Shown: positions 36,871 to 44,684 of the stretch, piece after piece
Numbering within the stretch: position 1 is the stretch's first letter
Layout: each line of letters starts with the position of its first letter
From: an uncultured Sphingobacteriales bacterium
Lineage (GTDB): Bacteria > Bacteroidota > Bacteroidia > Chitinophagales > Chitinophagaceae
Assembly: GCA_937991535.1 (NCBI GenBank)
Contig: CALKHN010000043.1
Location: forward strand, 1-64,000
Direction of reading: 5' to 3'
Length of the DNA stretch: 64,000 nucleotides
The notes under the pieces: generated by a model
The model's input: the letters and a program-made list of their open reading frames with translations, nothing else
Told to the model about the DNA's origin: nothing
The model's database searches: none
Position numbers and translations under genes: made by a program

Positions 36871-37752
36871 TCATACTATTGAAACCATATCAGCAGCGTT
36901 GTAATCGGGGCAGGCTCCATGCTTAGTGGCTACAAAAGCTCCCATCCGACAAGCAAATTCAAGCGCTTCCGCCATAGCAACCGGTTGAATAAATTTTGAA
37001 ATGAAGCCCGCTAAAAAAGCGTCGCCGCTTCCAATGGTATCGGCTACCTGAACCTTAAAACCAGCATGTTCGTAATAAGCACCATCGTGTAAAACGGCTG
37101 CACCTTTATCGCCACGGGTGGTAATTATCGTATTGAAACGAAATTTCTGCTGTAATGCCTGCATCTGCTCATTTTCATTACCCCGGAGCCCATACCATTC
37201 GCCAAGCAATTGCAACTCATCGCTATTTAATTTTAGCATATCGGTATGCTGCATCAGGTATTCTAATATTTTTCTTTCGTAATGAGGTTTTCGCAGGTTG
37301 ATATCTAAAATTTTATACGGGGCGGTTTCTAATAGTTCGAAAAGGGTTTGTGCCGATTTTTCACTCCTGGCCACAAGGCTGCCAAAAATAAAATACTTCG
37401 CTGATGACACCAGCTTTTGCACCTGCATGCTGTACTGAATAAAATCCCACGCTACCGGCTCCAGTATTTCGTAACTCACATTATTGCCATTTAAGGTTGC
37501 CAGCACGGTACCGGTGTCATGTGTTTCATCTTTTTGTATAAAGGAGACATCCAACCCTCTTGACGAAATAAATTGCAGAAGTTCCTCCCCTAAGGAATCA
37601 TTTCCCACCCTGCTGATCATTGCGGTGGGCACTCCCAACTGGTTAAGGTGATAAGCTACATTCATGGGTGCGCCACCCGGCAGGCTGGCATGCGGAAGAA
37701 TATCCCATAAAACTTCTCCAAAACACACGGCGGTAAAAGGGTTGTTATTCAT
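36871..37752 (-). CDS. PfkB-family sugar kinase (fructokinase-like)
   Basis: This 293-residue ribokinase-fold kinase starts CFGEVLWDILPHASLPGGAP, where the ExLWD and GGAP wording is typical of fructokinases. It ends with the ATP/anion-hole signature DTIGSGDAFLAGFI. DINLRKPHY is the mid-domain family block. It presumably phosphorylates fructose or a related sugar in the cytoplasm. No transporter or hydrolase for a sugar lies beside it, so the substrate remains an inference from motif wording. Confidence 0.88.
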   Translation of the reverse strand: MNNNPFTAVCFGEVLWDILPHASLPGGAPMNVAYHLNQLGVPTAMISRVGNDSLGEELLQFISSRGLDVSFIQKDETHDTGTVLATLNGNNVSYEILEPVAWDFIQYSMQVQKLVSSAKYFIFGSLVARSEKSAQTLFELLETAPYKILDINLRKPHYERKILEYLMQHTDMLKLNSDELQLLGEWYGLRGNENEQMQALQQKFRFNTIITTRGDKGAAVLHDGAYYEHAGFKVQVADTIGSGDAFLAGFISKFIQPVAMAEALEFACRMGAFVATKHGACPDYNAADMVSIV

Positions 37753-37834
37753 GAGGGTAAATTAGGGAAAAAATTGAATACTGAAATAAAGTATACAAAA
37801 TCAGCATGCATACATTATGTACCGGGTCAGTCAG

Positions 37835-38428
37835 CTACTCCTCCATCCTTACGCCGGCATAAATATCTGCAACAGGTATCGCTTCACTGATTGCTTTTAT
37901 ACGAAGCTGGTCTTCCGTTGAATTATACTCTTCCAGTTCCCAGCGATGCGCTGCATTCAGGCGGAATACCTCAATATGAATACTTTCGGAATCAACCAGT
38001 ATGTATTCCTGCAAAGTGGGTATATCCCGGTAAAGCATGAATTTTTCACCACGGTCGTAGTTTTTAGTAGAGGGCGAAAGGATTTCTATTATTACAGCAG
38101 GGTTTAAAACATTCCACTCATCATTGTTAAGGGTTACTGGTTCGCCACAAATAATAGAAATATCCGGGTAAGTGAAAAGTGTATTGGATTCAATATGTAT
38201 GCGTTGATCGCTGCCATAAGGTCTGCATTTTTTCCCTTTCAGTTTAACAGCCAGTTCGGCGAACAGGTTACCGAAAACGGTATTATGCGGCAGTTTGGCG
38301 CCGGACATAGCGAATAGCTCTCCCCTGTAATACTCATGCTTTTCAACAGCAGCTTCTTCCATCGCCAGGTATTCTTCGATGGTAAACTTTTGCTTACCAT
38401 AAGCTACTGCAGGTTCTCTTAATTCCAT
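37835..38428 (-). CDS. Uma2-family (DUF820) PD-(D/E)xK-like protein
   Basis: This 197-residue protein of the Uma2/DUF820 family has a restriction-endonuclease-like fold. Key blocks are FTIEEYLAMEEAAVEKHEYYRGEL, then FTYPDISIICGEP holding the Asp and AVIIEILSPSTKNYDRGEKF holding the Glu. LYRDIPTLQEYILVDSE follows. These genes are numerous in cyanobacteria and some Bacteroidota; their biological function is unsettled. It stands alone beside an inverted-repeat element (38501-38822). Confidence 0.9.
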   Translation of the reverse strand: MELREPAVAYGKQKFTIEEYLAMEEAAVEKHEYYRGELFAMSGAKLPHNTVFGNLFAELAVKLKGKKCRPYGSDQRIHIESNTLFTYPDISIICGEPVTLNNDEWNVLNPAVIIEILSPSTKNYDRGEKFMLYRDIPTLQEYILVDSESIHIEVFRLNAAHRWELEEYNSTEDQLRIKAISEAIPVADIYAGVRMEE

Positions 38429-38500
38429 AGTATAAAAATACTCATAATTTCCCCGGAAAGAGTTTTCATACGGTGTATTTAAATTTCACTTACGCACCAC

Positions 38501-38822
38501 TTTCCGGTCGGTGAGACACTATCTCCGTCAACTTAAGATTTTTTAGAGGATGAAGCTGCAATCTCACCCTTTCCGGCACGTGGGGACACCATAGCCGTCA
38601 ACTTAAGGAGTCTCAGCGCTCAAATACCCCGAATGGGGTTAACATTTAAATAGCCATCGGTGCAACCGGTGGTATATTTGCAACAATTTTACATTGAACC
38701 CCTACGGGGTTCAACAAAAACTTCGACATTTTTGCCCCCAACTTTGTTGGGGGCTACTCAAATGTAAGTCCGCCCGTGCCGGCACGGACGGGCCCTCCGG
38801 GCTTAAGTTGACGGCTATGGTG
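38501..38822. repeat. Inverted-repeat-bounded non-coding element with tandem left end
   Basis: Positions 38587-38607 and 38802-38822 are perfect 21-base inverted repeats with core CCGTCAACTTAAG. A diverged tandem copy of the left end lies 70 bases earlier (38501-38537). Between the inverted arms are palindromes GAACCCCTACGGGGTTC (about 38696-38712), GCCCCCAACTTTGTTGGGGG (about 38733-38752) and CCCGTGCCGGCACGG (about 38773-38787). No protein is encoded. The 38429-38847 gap contains nothing else. Confidence 0.75.
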
Positions 38823-38847
38823 AGACGTCTACAAAAAACATGTTGAT

Positions 38848-39348
38848 TCATTTACACCAGGCTTTAAGCCTCTGCTCACATTCCGTTACAGGCAATCTTT
38901 TATTCGTTGATATTAATTTTTTTAGAAAGGCGCATGCTTCAGCATTTGAAAGGACTTTCCTTTCCACCAATTGATCCACCAGCCATAATATACCATGAAC
39001 TATTATTTGTTTTGATGTTGCAATAGCGCTCAAAGATTTATCACCTGATAATAAGATCGCTTCTTTTTGCAGCGCATAAAAAACTGCCGACCAGTCCTGT
39101 TCCGACAATCGTGTATCCTCCCTGCTCAACAATTGTATTGCTATCAGTTCAACTGCCGAAATACTGATCACCGTAAACTTGCCCGAATTGATATGCGATT
39201 GAATCTGGGCAATCTGTTCCTCATACAATTCGGCAAGAATGATTTCTGTAGTAGTAAATTCATATTGAAGCGCCAGGCAATGATCAAACAATCCTGTCTT
39301 AACGAGGTCAATCAGGATGTTCGCATCTTGTATGGCAATTTTTTTCAT
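38848..39348 (-). CDS. PIN-domain protein, likely toxin of a toxin-antitoxin pair
   Basis: This protein of about 166 residues has a PIN-type ribonuclease pattern. Acidic positions are seen in IQDANILIDL (first Asp), EIILAELYEE (Glu) and LLSGDKSLSAIA (Asp). A fourth acid may lie in the TRLSEQDWSAV region. PIN toxins cleave RNA, often tRNA or rRNA. The gene starts 18 bases after the XRE-peptidase gene, or 6 bases if the ATG at 39360 is used, so the two form an operon. The pairing of a COG2856-type XRE/Zn-peptidase with a PIN protein has been predicted as a toxin-antitoxin type. The role here is inferred. Confidence 0.72.
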   Translation of the reverse strand: MKKIAIQDANILIDLVKTGLFDHCLALQYEFTTTEIILAELYEEQIAQIQSHINSGKFTVISISAVELIAIQLLSREDTRLSEQDWSAVFYALQKEAILLSGDKSLSAIATSKQIIVHGILWLVDQLVERKVLSNAEACAFLKKLISTNKRLPVTECEQRLKAWCK

Positions 39349-39366
39349 GGTCAGCAACACTATATT

Positions 39367-40398
39367 TTAAGCATTAGCATCTAATTGTTCCCTGAACGCC
39401 GCCAGTTTTACGCCCGCAAGATTGGCGGCCTTACTCAGGCTCACCACTTCTTCAGCAGCTAACCTGAACACAAGGTGTTCAAAGCGATAACTCTTTTCTC
39501 TACCGGCAAAACTACCTAATCCTTCTTCTTTTTTATTGGCTGCTATTGATTTCCAGAAGCGGGCTGCGGCATTTTTATCTATTATACCTTTCAACTGAGC
39601 CCGCATCATAACAGCCTGCACAGAAATGCCAAATTGCACTTTAATGCTCACCAGTTCACCCATGGCAATATTGTTCCTGGTAGTGCCAATCAGTTTTTCC
39701 AGGCAATCGTCCGGCAGCAATAATGCCCCCGCAAAAGCATGGCAAATTCTCTCTTTATCCGCACCCTTCTCAATATTAAGCACAAGGTGACCGAGCTCAT
39801 GCAAAGCAGTAAAACGTTTTCTTTCTACACTGTAATTTCTATTGATAACTACCACCGGAATATCGCCTACAAAAGTACTCAACCCATCAAATGCATCAGG
39901 CGCCTCCATTTCAATCACTCTTACCTCATTGCATTCAAGCATTTCTATTACATTCGGTATGGGGTCAAATCCCAGGTTCCAGTCTTTGATGAGCTTTAGG
40001 GCTGCTTTTTCTACCTGTTCAACTTCCGATATCTGTATATTTTTTACAGGGTTACTAAACCTGTCTTTGATATCCAGCAATTGCTCCACTTCTAAGTATC
40101 GCTCCAGGTGATCTTTTACTTTTTCTTTAATACTATCAATCTGTTTTACAGATAATGCTGAACTTTTCCGAAATTCTACAGCGCCAAGCTGTACAGGCTT
40201 GCGAAGGAAATAATCCGGTTTTACATCCAGGGCATTTGCCAGGGCTATCAATACTTCACCGGTTGGTTTCATAATGTTCTGCTCATATTTATTCAAAGCC
40301 TGTTTACTGATAGCAACTGCAGTATTGTCGGCCAGCTCCTGGAGCGACCAACCCTTCATTTTTCGGGCAGACTTAAGGCGTTCGGCGAATGCTTCCAT
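39367..40398 (-). CDS. XRE-type HTH regulator fused to ImmA/IrrE metallopeptidase
   Basis: This 343-residue protein has an N-terminal XRE helix-turn-helix (about residues 5-60: RLKSARKMKGWSLQELAD, ISKQALNKYEQN). The C-terminal ImmA/IrrE-type zinc peptidase domain has the active site FTALHELGHLVLN and the second-ligand region RICHAFAGALLLP. Such fusions act as antitoxin-regulators or as stress-activated proteases that cleave repressors. The start at 40398 (MEAFAERLK) is chosen because the HTH begins there. A 12-base inverted repeat with an embedded promoter lies 30 bases upstream and could be its own operator. It is cotranscribed with the PIN gene. Confidence 0.9.
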   Translation of the reverse strand: MEAFAERLKSARKMKGWSLQELADNTAVAISKQALNKYEQNIMKPTGEVLIALANALDVKPDYFLRKPVQLGAVEFRKSSALSVKQIDSIKEKVKDHLERYLEVEQLLDIKDRFSNPVKNIQISEVEQVEKAALKLIKDWNLGFDPIPNVIEMLECNEVRVIEMEAPDAFDGLSTFVGDIPVVVINRNYSVERKRFTALHELGHLVLNIEKGADKERICHAFAGALLLPDDCLEKLIGTTRNNIAMGELVSIKVQFGISVQAVMMRAQLKGIIDKNAAARFWKSIAANKKEEGLGSFAGREKSYRFEHLVFRLAAEEVVSLSKAANLAGVKLAAFREQLDANA

Positions 40399-40427
40399 AA
40401 CAGTGGTTTTTTTAAGCAGAAAGAGAA

Positions 40428-40465
40428 GGTTGACGAAATTATAAAATATTTTTATTTTGTCAACC
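40428..40465 (-). promoter_or_regulatory. Promoter with inverted-repeat operator for the XRE-PIN operon
   Basis: GGTTGACGAAAT (40428-40439) and ATTTTGTCAACC (40454-40465) form an inverted repeat with one mismatch. On the minus strand TTG (40461-40463), 19 bases, and TAATTTCG (40434-40441, one off TAnnTTTG) form a promoter whose -33 and -7 boxes lie in the two half-sites. A bound dimer would block it. Confidence 0.7.
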
Positions 40466-40504
40466 AAATTGATAAATTTGTGACAGTTATTTGATAAGCG
40501 GTAA

Positions 40505-40577
40505 ATAAAAACCGTGGCACTGGAACAGCGCCACGGCTATTAAGGAATAATACTTTGGGGAAAGCGCTTGTTCCTTA
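40505..40577 (-). ncRNA. Candidate small RNA, about 73 nt
   Basis: It lies between a consensus promoter (40584-40613) and a terminator hairpin and codes for no protein. Reading the minus strand, an outer stem TAAGGAA/TTCCTTA encloses CTTTCCCCAAAG. The terminator CCGTGGC/GCCACGG (40512-40518 with 40530-40536) with TTTTT follows. The alternative is a leader with attenuator for the XRE-PIN operon, whose own promoter lies just downstream. I recognise no known family; it is too short for 6S RNA. Confidence 0.45.
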
Positions 40578-40583
40578 GTGGTG

Positions 40584-40613
40584 CAAATGTAGCACCTGCG
40601 CTGCATATAGCAA
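40584..40613 (-). promoter_or_regulatory. Consensus promoter driving the candidate small RNA
   Basis: On the minus strand it reads TTG (40611-40613), 19 bases, then TACATTTG (40584-40591). It matches TTG-N19-TAnnTTTG exactly, yet no protein gene starts before the terminator at 40505-40537. Confidence 0.65.
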
Positions 40614-40683
40614 TAGCTGTTTCTTGGGCTAAAAGGCAGGTGCCTCAGTATTAAATGATCTGCCGGTTCTAAAACATAATAAT

Positions 40684-40857
40684 ATGGCAAAGAACGGAAA
40701 AGCTGGTGATGGACACCGAAATGGCCAGGTAAAAGACAGGAGCCAGGTTCATAATCCAAAAACCAATAACTGGGTGAAGCGGGATACCGATACCGGCCGG
40801 TTTATGGATGGAAAATCTGACGACAAGCCTTTTAAAGGCGTTCGCAAGGAAAAGTAA
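40684..40857 (+). CDS. Small basic hydrophilic protein, 57 residues
   Basis: The ATG at 40684 opens a 57-codon frame. The product starts MAKNGKAGDGHRNGQVKDRS, has a middle HNPKTNNWVKRDTDTGRFMD and ends PFKGVRKEK. It is very rich in Lys, Arg, Asn and Gly, with no cysteine and no membrane segment. The N-P-K-T...W-V-K-R-D...T-G-R-F-M-D pattern resembles a short conserved hypothetical protein that I recall from other bacteria, so the frame is probably real. Function is unknown. A second small gene follows, and a terminator closes the pair. Confidence 0.7.
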   Translation: MAKNGKAGDGHRNGQVKDRSQVHNPKTNNWVKRDTDTGRFMDGKSDDKPFKGVRKEK

Positions 40858-40923
40858 TATCCTTAATGAAAAGCCTGAACCCTCCGGATAAGAGTGAGGA
40901 GATTTTAAATCCAAAAAAATGTT

Positions 40924-41088
40924 ATGAATTACATTAGTAAGTATAACGATAATAAAGCAACAGTATGCGCAAACAAAACCTGCGTAACGGTGTATGGAGA
41001 CGCGGCAAGGATAGTGAATGCTGTTGCAGCTGCGGCAGCCATTCTGGCCGCGATTGCTTTTGTTGAGAAAGCATTGAGAAAATTGTGA
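40924..41088 (+). CDS. Small protein with C-terminal hydrophobic segment, 54 residues
   Basis: The ATG at 40924 opens 54 codons. A polar N-terminal half (MNYISKYNDNKATVCANKTC) leads to an Ala/Ile-rich hydrophobic stretch (IVNAVAAAAAILAAIAFVEK) that could be a membrane anchor or amphipathic helix. Two cysteines lie at residues 15 and 20. It follows the 57-residue protein after 66 bases and is closed by a strong terminator 10 bases downstream, supporting a two-gene transcript. No family is recognised. Confidence 0.55.
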   Translation: MNYISKYNDNKATVCANKTCVTVYGDAARIVNAVAAAAAILAAIAFVEKALRKL

Positions 41089-41097
41089 TAATGCCTT

Positions 41098-41127
41098 AGC
41101 CAATCCTTTAAACAGGATTGGCTTTTT
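41098..41127 (+). terminator. Rho-independent terminator after the two small genes
   Basis: The stem AGCCAATCCT/AGGATTGGCT (41098-41107 with 41114-41123) has a 6-base loop, then TTTTT. The orientation fits the plus-strand small-protein genes. Confidence 0.92.
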
Positions 41128-41133
41128 AATATC

Positions 41134-42681
41134 CTATCCTGCCGCCCCCAAGGCGGGATACAATTCTCCTATACCCAGGTAATTGCCTCCGAAATAATCT
41201 CCGTAAGCATCCAACTGCCCGCGGTATACTTCCGGCCTGCTCAACACGCCCATTTTTCCGATACCTGCGTTAAGTTTTACAGGGATGTTCAGGCTGCTTT
41301 TCAGATCGTAATGAATGCCAAGAGCGGGGTAAAACGCCCATTTTTTGTCGTATAAAGAGCTGCCATCGGCACGGCCCACCAGGTTGACGTCCAAATCATT
41401 TTTATACTTGAATTTCCAGGTTCCGTAAAAAGATACCAGTTTTTCCAGATCATGATTCGATAATGCCACCATTTGACTGGCATTGTAGCCTGTTACTACT
41501 TTCACAAAATCCGACCCCCCGCTTTCCAAACTGCGTCGTCCGTTGGCGGATGTGAGCCGGTTATCTGTATTTCTGAACTCATTACCGAGCATCATATCCA
41601 TTTGCAGTGCATCCGAAAATTCATGCAGCCAGTTTACAGAAGTGTTCCAGGTAATCAATTGCCGTTTGTAGGCAGCGCTTGAAGCATAAATATCTTTGTC
41701 AAGCAGGTTGGAAGGGACATACACATCCCGGCTTGCGCCTTCGTAAGAAAGACCTGCCACGGAGCGGATGGTAATGTTGCTCCCTGCGAGATAGGACAAT
41801 CCCATAGAGGACATCAACCCGAGATTCCGGTTTTTGTCCATAAAAAACTCCTCATCGCCAACCACCGGAAGGGTTAAGTCTCGATTGTATTCTCCGGCAT
41901 AACGCCCGTTTCGGTTGGCGAGTGCCATATTATTGTAAAAGTGAGCCGTGAAGCGGTCGGTAATATGGTATTTCGCATTCAGAAACAAGGACTGGCTCCC
42001 AAAGCCGGTGCTTTTAATAATGCCCTTGTCCTGGTGATTGGAAAGACCAAACAGGTAGGAGCCGTAACTGCCGGCGCCGTCTACAAGCAGTGTTTGCCCG
42101 TGCACCATGCTGCCATCATCATATACGGCTCTGCGGGCCGTTGTATTAAAGTTGTAAAAGGCATCCCGCTTATAGTTCATGTTTTGCAGGAAATTAACTC
42201 CGCCATACGCGTTAGCCCGAACATGAATGGATCCCGGCTTTCCTTCTTTCATAACAATATTGAGCGCTCCGTTGGGTGCCTGCACGCCATAAGCGGCGAG
42301 GCGGTCAATGTCTTTAATTATTTCTATGCTCTCAATCTGTTCAGGAGAAAAATAAGTGAGGGGATTGATGCCTGTTACACCTGAGGGGCTGGTAACCATA
42401 GGAACGCCGTTGATAAGAACCAGGGGCATGGTAGATTGATCCGTAGGATCAAGACTTAATCCGCGTAAATTAAGTGTGGATTGGGCTCCGGGCGTGCCCG
42501 ACCAGCTTTTTATTCTTAGTCCGGCTACACTTCCCTGTAAGATATTCTCCAGCCCGCTTCTATTGGATAAGATCATACTGTCTACCCGCAGAGAATCCTG
42601 GGCCGGCACATTCATCGCAGCACCAATATATACAAGAAGGAAAAGCAGGACTCTTCCACCCGGTTTAGGGATTAGTCTCAT
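41134..42681 (-). pseudogene. Truncated SusC/RagA-like TonB-dependent receptor
   Basis: This 515-residue product has a signal peptide (about residues 1-27) and a TonB plug domain (LENILQGSVAGLRIKSWSGT, LVLINGVPM, PEQIESIEIIKDIDRLAAYG, PNGALNIVMKEG). About half of an outer-membrane barrel follows. SusC-like receptors are about 1000 residues; here the frame stops after GIGELYPALGAAG, at the edge of the small-gene terminator. The carboxypeptidase-like N-terminal domain and any SusD partner are absent too. It is probably a 3'-deleted remnant, although a short functional variant cannot be excluded. Confidence 0.75.
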
Positions 42682-43192
42682 AATTTTTCTAGTTAGTTCT
42701 ATTTATATAGTCCTTGGTATTTCTGTAGAATAGAAAGGTGCAAACCGCCTACTGAACATCTAAGCACAAGCCTTAATTATTTAGTTAAATTAAACAAAAG
42801 TTTATAACTACTAATTATTGCAACAAAAAAAAGTTATCCACAAATTTGGTTATTTGCCAAAACCCACACGTGCTCAATTGTTTAACAAAATTAAACAAGG
42901 TTTATTAATACTATCTGTTTTTAAGATTAAGCTTTTGTAAACTTCTGCAACAGAAATGAAGGTTTGAAACGGCAGACGAGAGATGATGAATCTTGTGAAA
43001 ACCGGACTGGGTATAAACGGTTTGATGCGGACCGCTGGAATGTGTAGTTTAAAATCTTATTACGTGGGAGACGGTTTCTTTATTTACAATTGGTAATAGC
43101 TGTTTTGCCCATTCTTTTTGAATGATCATTGAAATCTTCTTTGCCCTGGCGATTTTCCGTCAAAATATTGCTTTTTAAAGCCTAAGGGTTTA
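42682..43192. other. AT-rich intergenic region with direct repeats
   Basis: There is no convincing gene. Two direct copies of AAATTAAACAArrGTTTAT-like sequence lie at about 42787-42806 and 42888-42906. A single TTATCCACA (a DnaA-box-like 9-mer) is at 42834-42842 between them. The repeats may be protein-binding sites of the receptor-gene promoter. The rest is featureless. Confidence 0.4.
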
Positions 43193-44557
43193 CTACCCTC
43201 TCAAATGATAAGCCTTCGGCTGTACAAATGCCCTTATACCATGGTAAGACAATGTAGCGCCCAGTCCCGAATTTTTACGTCCCGACCAGGGCAACCCGGC
43301 GCTTACCCTGTCGCAACAGTTCCAGTATACCGTGCCTGTATTCATTTGCTTCATCACCGCCTCAGCCCGTTCAAAACTTTTGGAATATACGGCTGCAGTT
43401 AATCCGTAAGGTGTATCCTTCATCAGTTGCACCGCCTCACTGTCGTCTTTTACTTTTTGTATACCGATCACCGGACCGAAAGATTCATCGGTCATTAACT
43501 TCATCCCGTGATTGGCATTGGTAACCACGGTTGGCTCAAAGTAATAGCCGGTTCCTTTGGGTTCCACACCGCCCGACATAATAGTGCCGCCTTTTTGCCT
43601 GGCATCTTCTACCTGCTCGGCTAAAAATTTCAATTGCTCTTTTCTGCTTACAGGACCAATATCCGTTTTCTTATCCATCGGGTTGCCGGTTACCAGCTTT
43701 TTTGCCTGCGCAACAAAAGCATCTACAAACGCATCATAGATATTTTCCTGCACGTATATTCTTTCAACTGCGCAGCAACTTTGTCCTGCATTGTATACAG
43801 CGCCTTCAAGTGCGGCTTCAGCCACAGCGTGTACATCCACCACATCATCCATCACGTATAAAGGATCTTTTCCACCCAATTCTAACTGAACCGGAACAAG
43901 TTGAGAAGCCGTATGTTCTGCTATATACTTCCCGGTACGGTAGCTGCCTGTAAAAAAATAACCATTTAGCGGCAATTCGAGTAGTGCCTGCCCTGCCGGG
44001 CCTTTTCCGATTATTACCTGGAAAACATTTTCGGGTATGCCCGAACGGTACAAAAGCTGTTGTATGTGCAAACCGGTTAATGTAGCATATTCAGATGGTT
44101 TGTACAACACCGCATTCCCACCAATAAGCGCAGGTACAAATACATTCACACCAACAAGGTAAGGATAGTTCCATGCCGAAATATTGGCTATCACGCCCAA
44201 AGGTTCATATACGATCTTTTCTCTTGTGGCATCCTCTTCAGTGATCCACTCTTCGGCCAACCATTTGGCGGAATTTTTTATAAAATATTCAAGTCGTTTG
44301 CGGGCGCCATTCAGTTCGTTGTACGATTGCTGAAGCGGTTTACCCACTTCCATCGTAAGCGTTTCAGCCAGTTTGTCTTTTTCAGTATCCAGGAAAGCAT
44401 AAAAATTTTCGATACATGCAATTCTTTTTTCCAAAGGCACTGCAGCCCATTCAGACTGCCCGTCTTTCACCAGTTCAAATTTTTTAGAAATCGTTTCGGA
44501 TGAATCCTCTGCTATTTCTTCTATCACTTCTTCGGTAGCGGGGTTAATGATTTGCAT
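43193..44557 (-). CDS. NAD(P)-dependent aldehyde dehydrogenase
   Basis: This 454-residue aldehyde dehydrogenase oxidises an aldehyde to a carboxylate. The catalytic Glu is in PVQLELGGKDP and the nucleophilic Cys in NAGQSCCAVERIYV. ISAWNYPYLVGVNVFVPAL and FFTGSYRTGK are the cofactor-binding blocks. It is the last gene of a five-gene minus-strand group: permease, glutamine-synthetase-like ligase, Fe-alcohol dehydrogenase, class I amidohydrolase and this enzyme. In that setting its likely substrate is a gamma-glutamyl-amino-aldehyde made by the alcohol dehydrogenase. The enzyme class is certain; the substrate is inferred from context. Confidence 0.92.
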   Translation of the reverse strand: MQIINPATEEVIEEIAEDSSETISKKFELVKDGQSEWAAVPLEKRIACIENFYAFLDTEKDKLAETLTMEVGKPLQQSYNELNGARKRLEYFIKNSAKWLAEEWITEEDATREKIVYEPLGVIANISAWNYPYLVGVNVFVPALIGGNAVLYKPSEYATLTGLHIQQLLYRSGIPENVFQVIIGKGPAGQALLELPLNGYFFTGSYRTGKYIAEHTASQLVPVQLELGGKDPLYVMDDVVDVHAVAEAALEGAVYNAGQSCCAVERIYVQENIYDAFVDAFVAQAKKLVTGNPMDKKTDIGPVSRKEQLKFLAEQVEDARQKGGTIMSGGVEPKGTGYYFEPTVVTNANHGMKLMTDESFGPVIGIQKVKDDSEAVQLMKDTPYGLTAAVYSKSFERAEAVMKQMNTGTVYWNCCDRVSAGLPWSGRKNSGLGATLSYHGIRAFVQPKAYHLRG

Positions 44558-44585
44558 ACTCGTTCTTTTTAAGAAATTATTTTAA

Positions 44586-44676
44586 GAATGTAAGGTGTAA
44601 GGCATAGGGTAGAAACGGATATTGCAGGTTCAGGGCACAGGTTGCGGGGGCACTTGGCACTTGCAACCTGTAACTT
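44586..44676. repeat. Low-complexity spacer repeat inside the amine operon
   Basis: GTAAGGTGTAAGG and GCAGGTTCAGGGCACAGGTT-type units, plus an inverted pair GGTTGC/GCAACC, fill the spacer between the amidohydrolase and aldehyde dehydrogenase genes. They resemble the GGTACAGGG family at 1-201. Confidence 0.55.
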
Positions 44677-44684
44677 ATAACAGC

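Noticed and set aside
40487..40759. 90-codon minus-strand frame across the small-RNA region
   Set aside because: It overlaps the promoter, the terminator and the 57-residue gene, and its composition is not protein-like.
42834..42842. TTATCCACA as a sign of a replication origin
   Set aside because: It is a single DnaA-box-like 9-mer without a cluster, dnaA/dnaN neighbours or an unwinding element.
42983..43096. 37-codon plus-strand frame in the receptor-aldehyde dehydrogenase spacer
   Set aside because: It has no family resemblance or supporting signals; likely chance.
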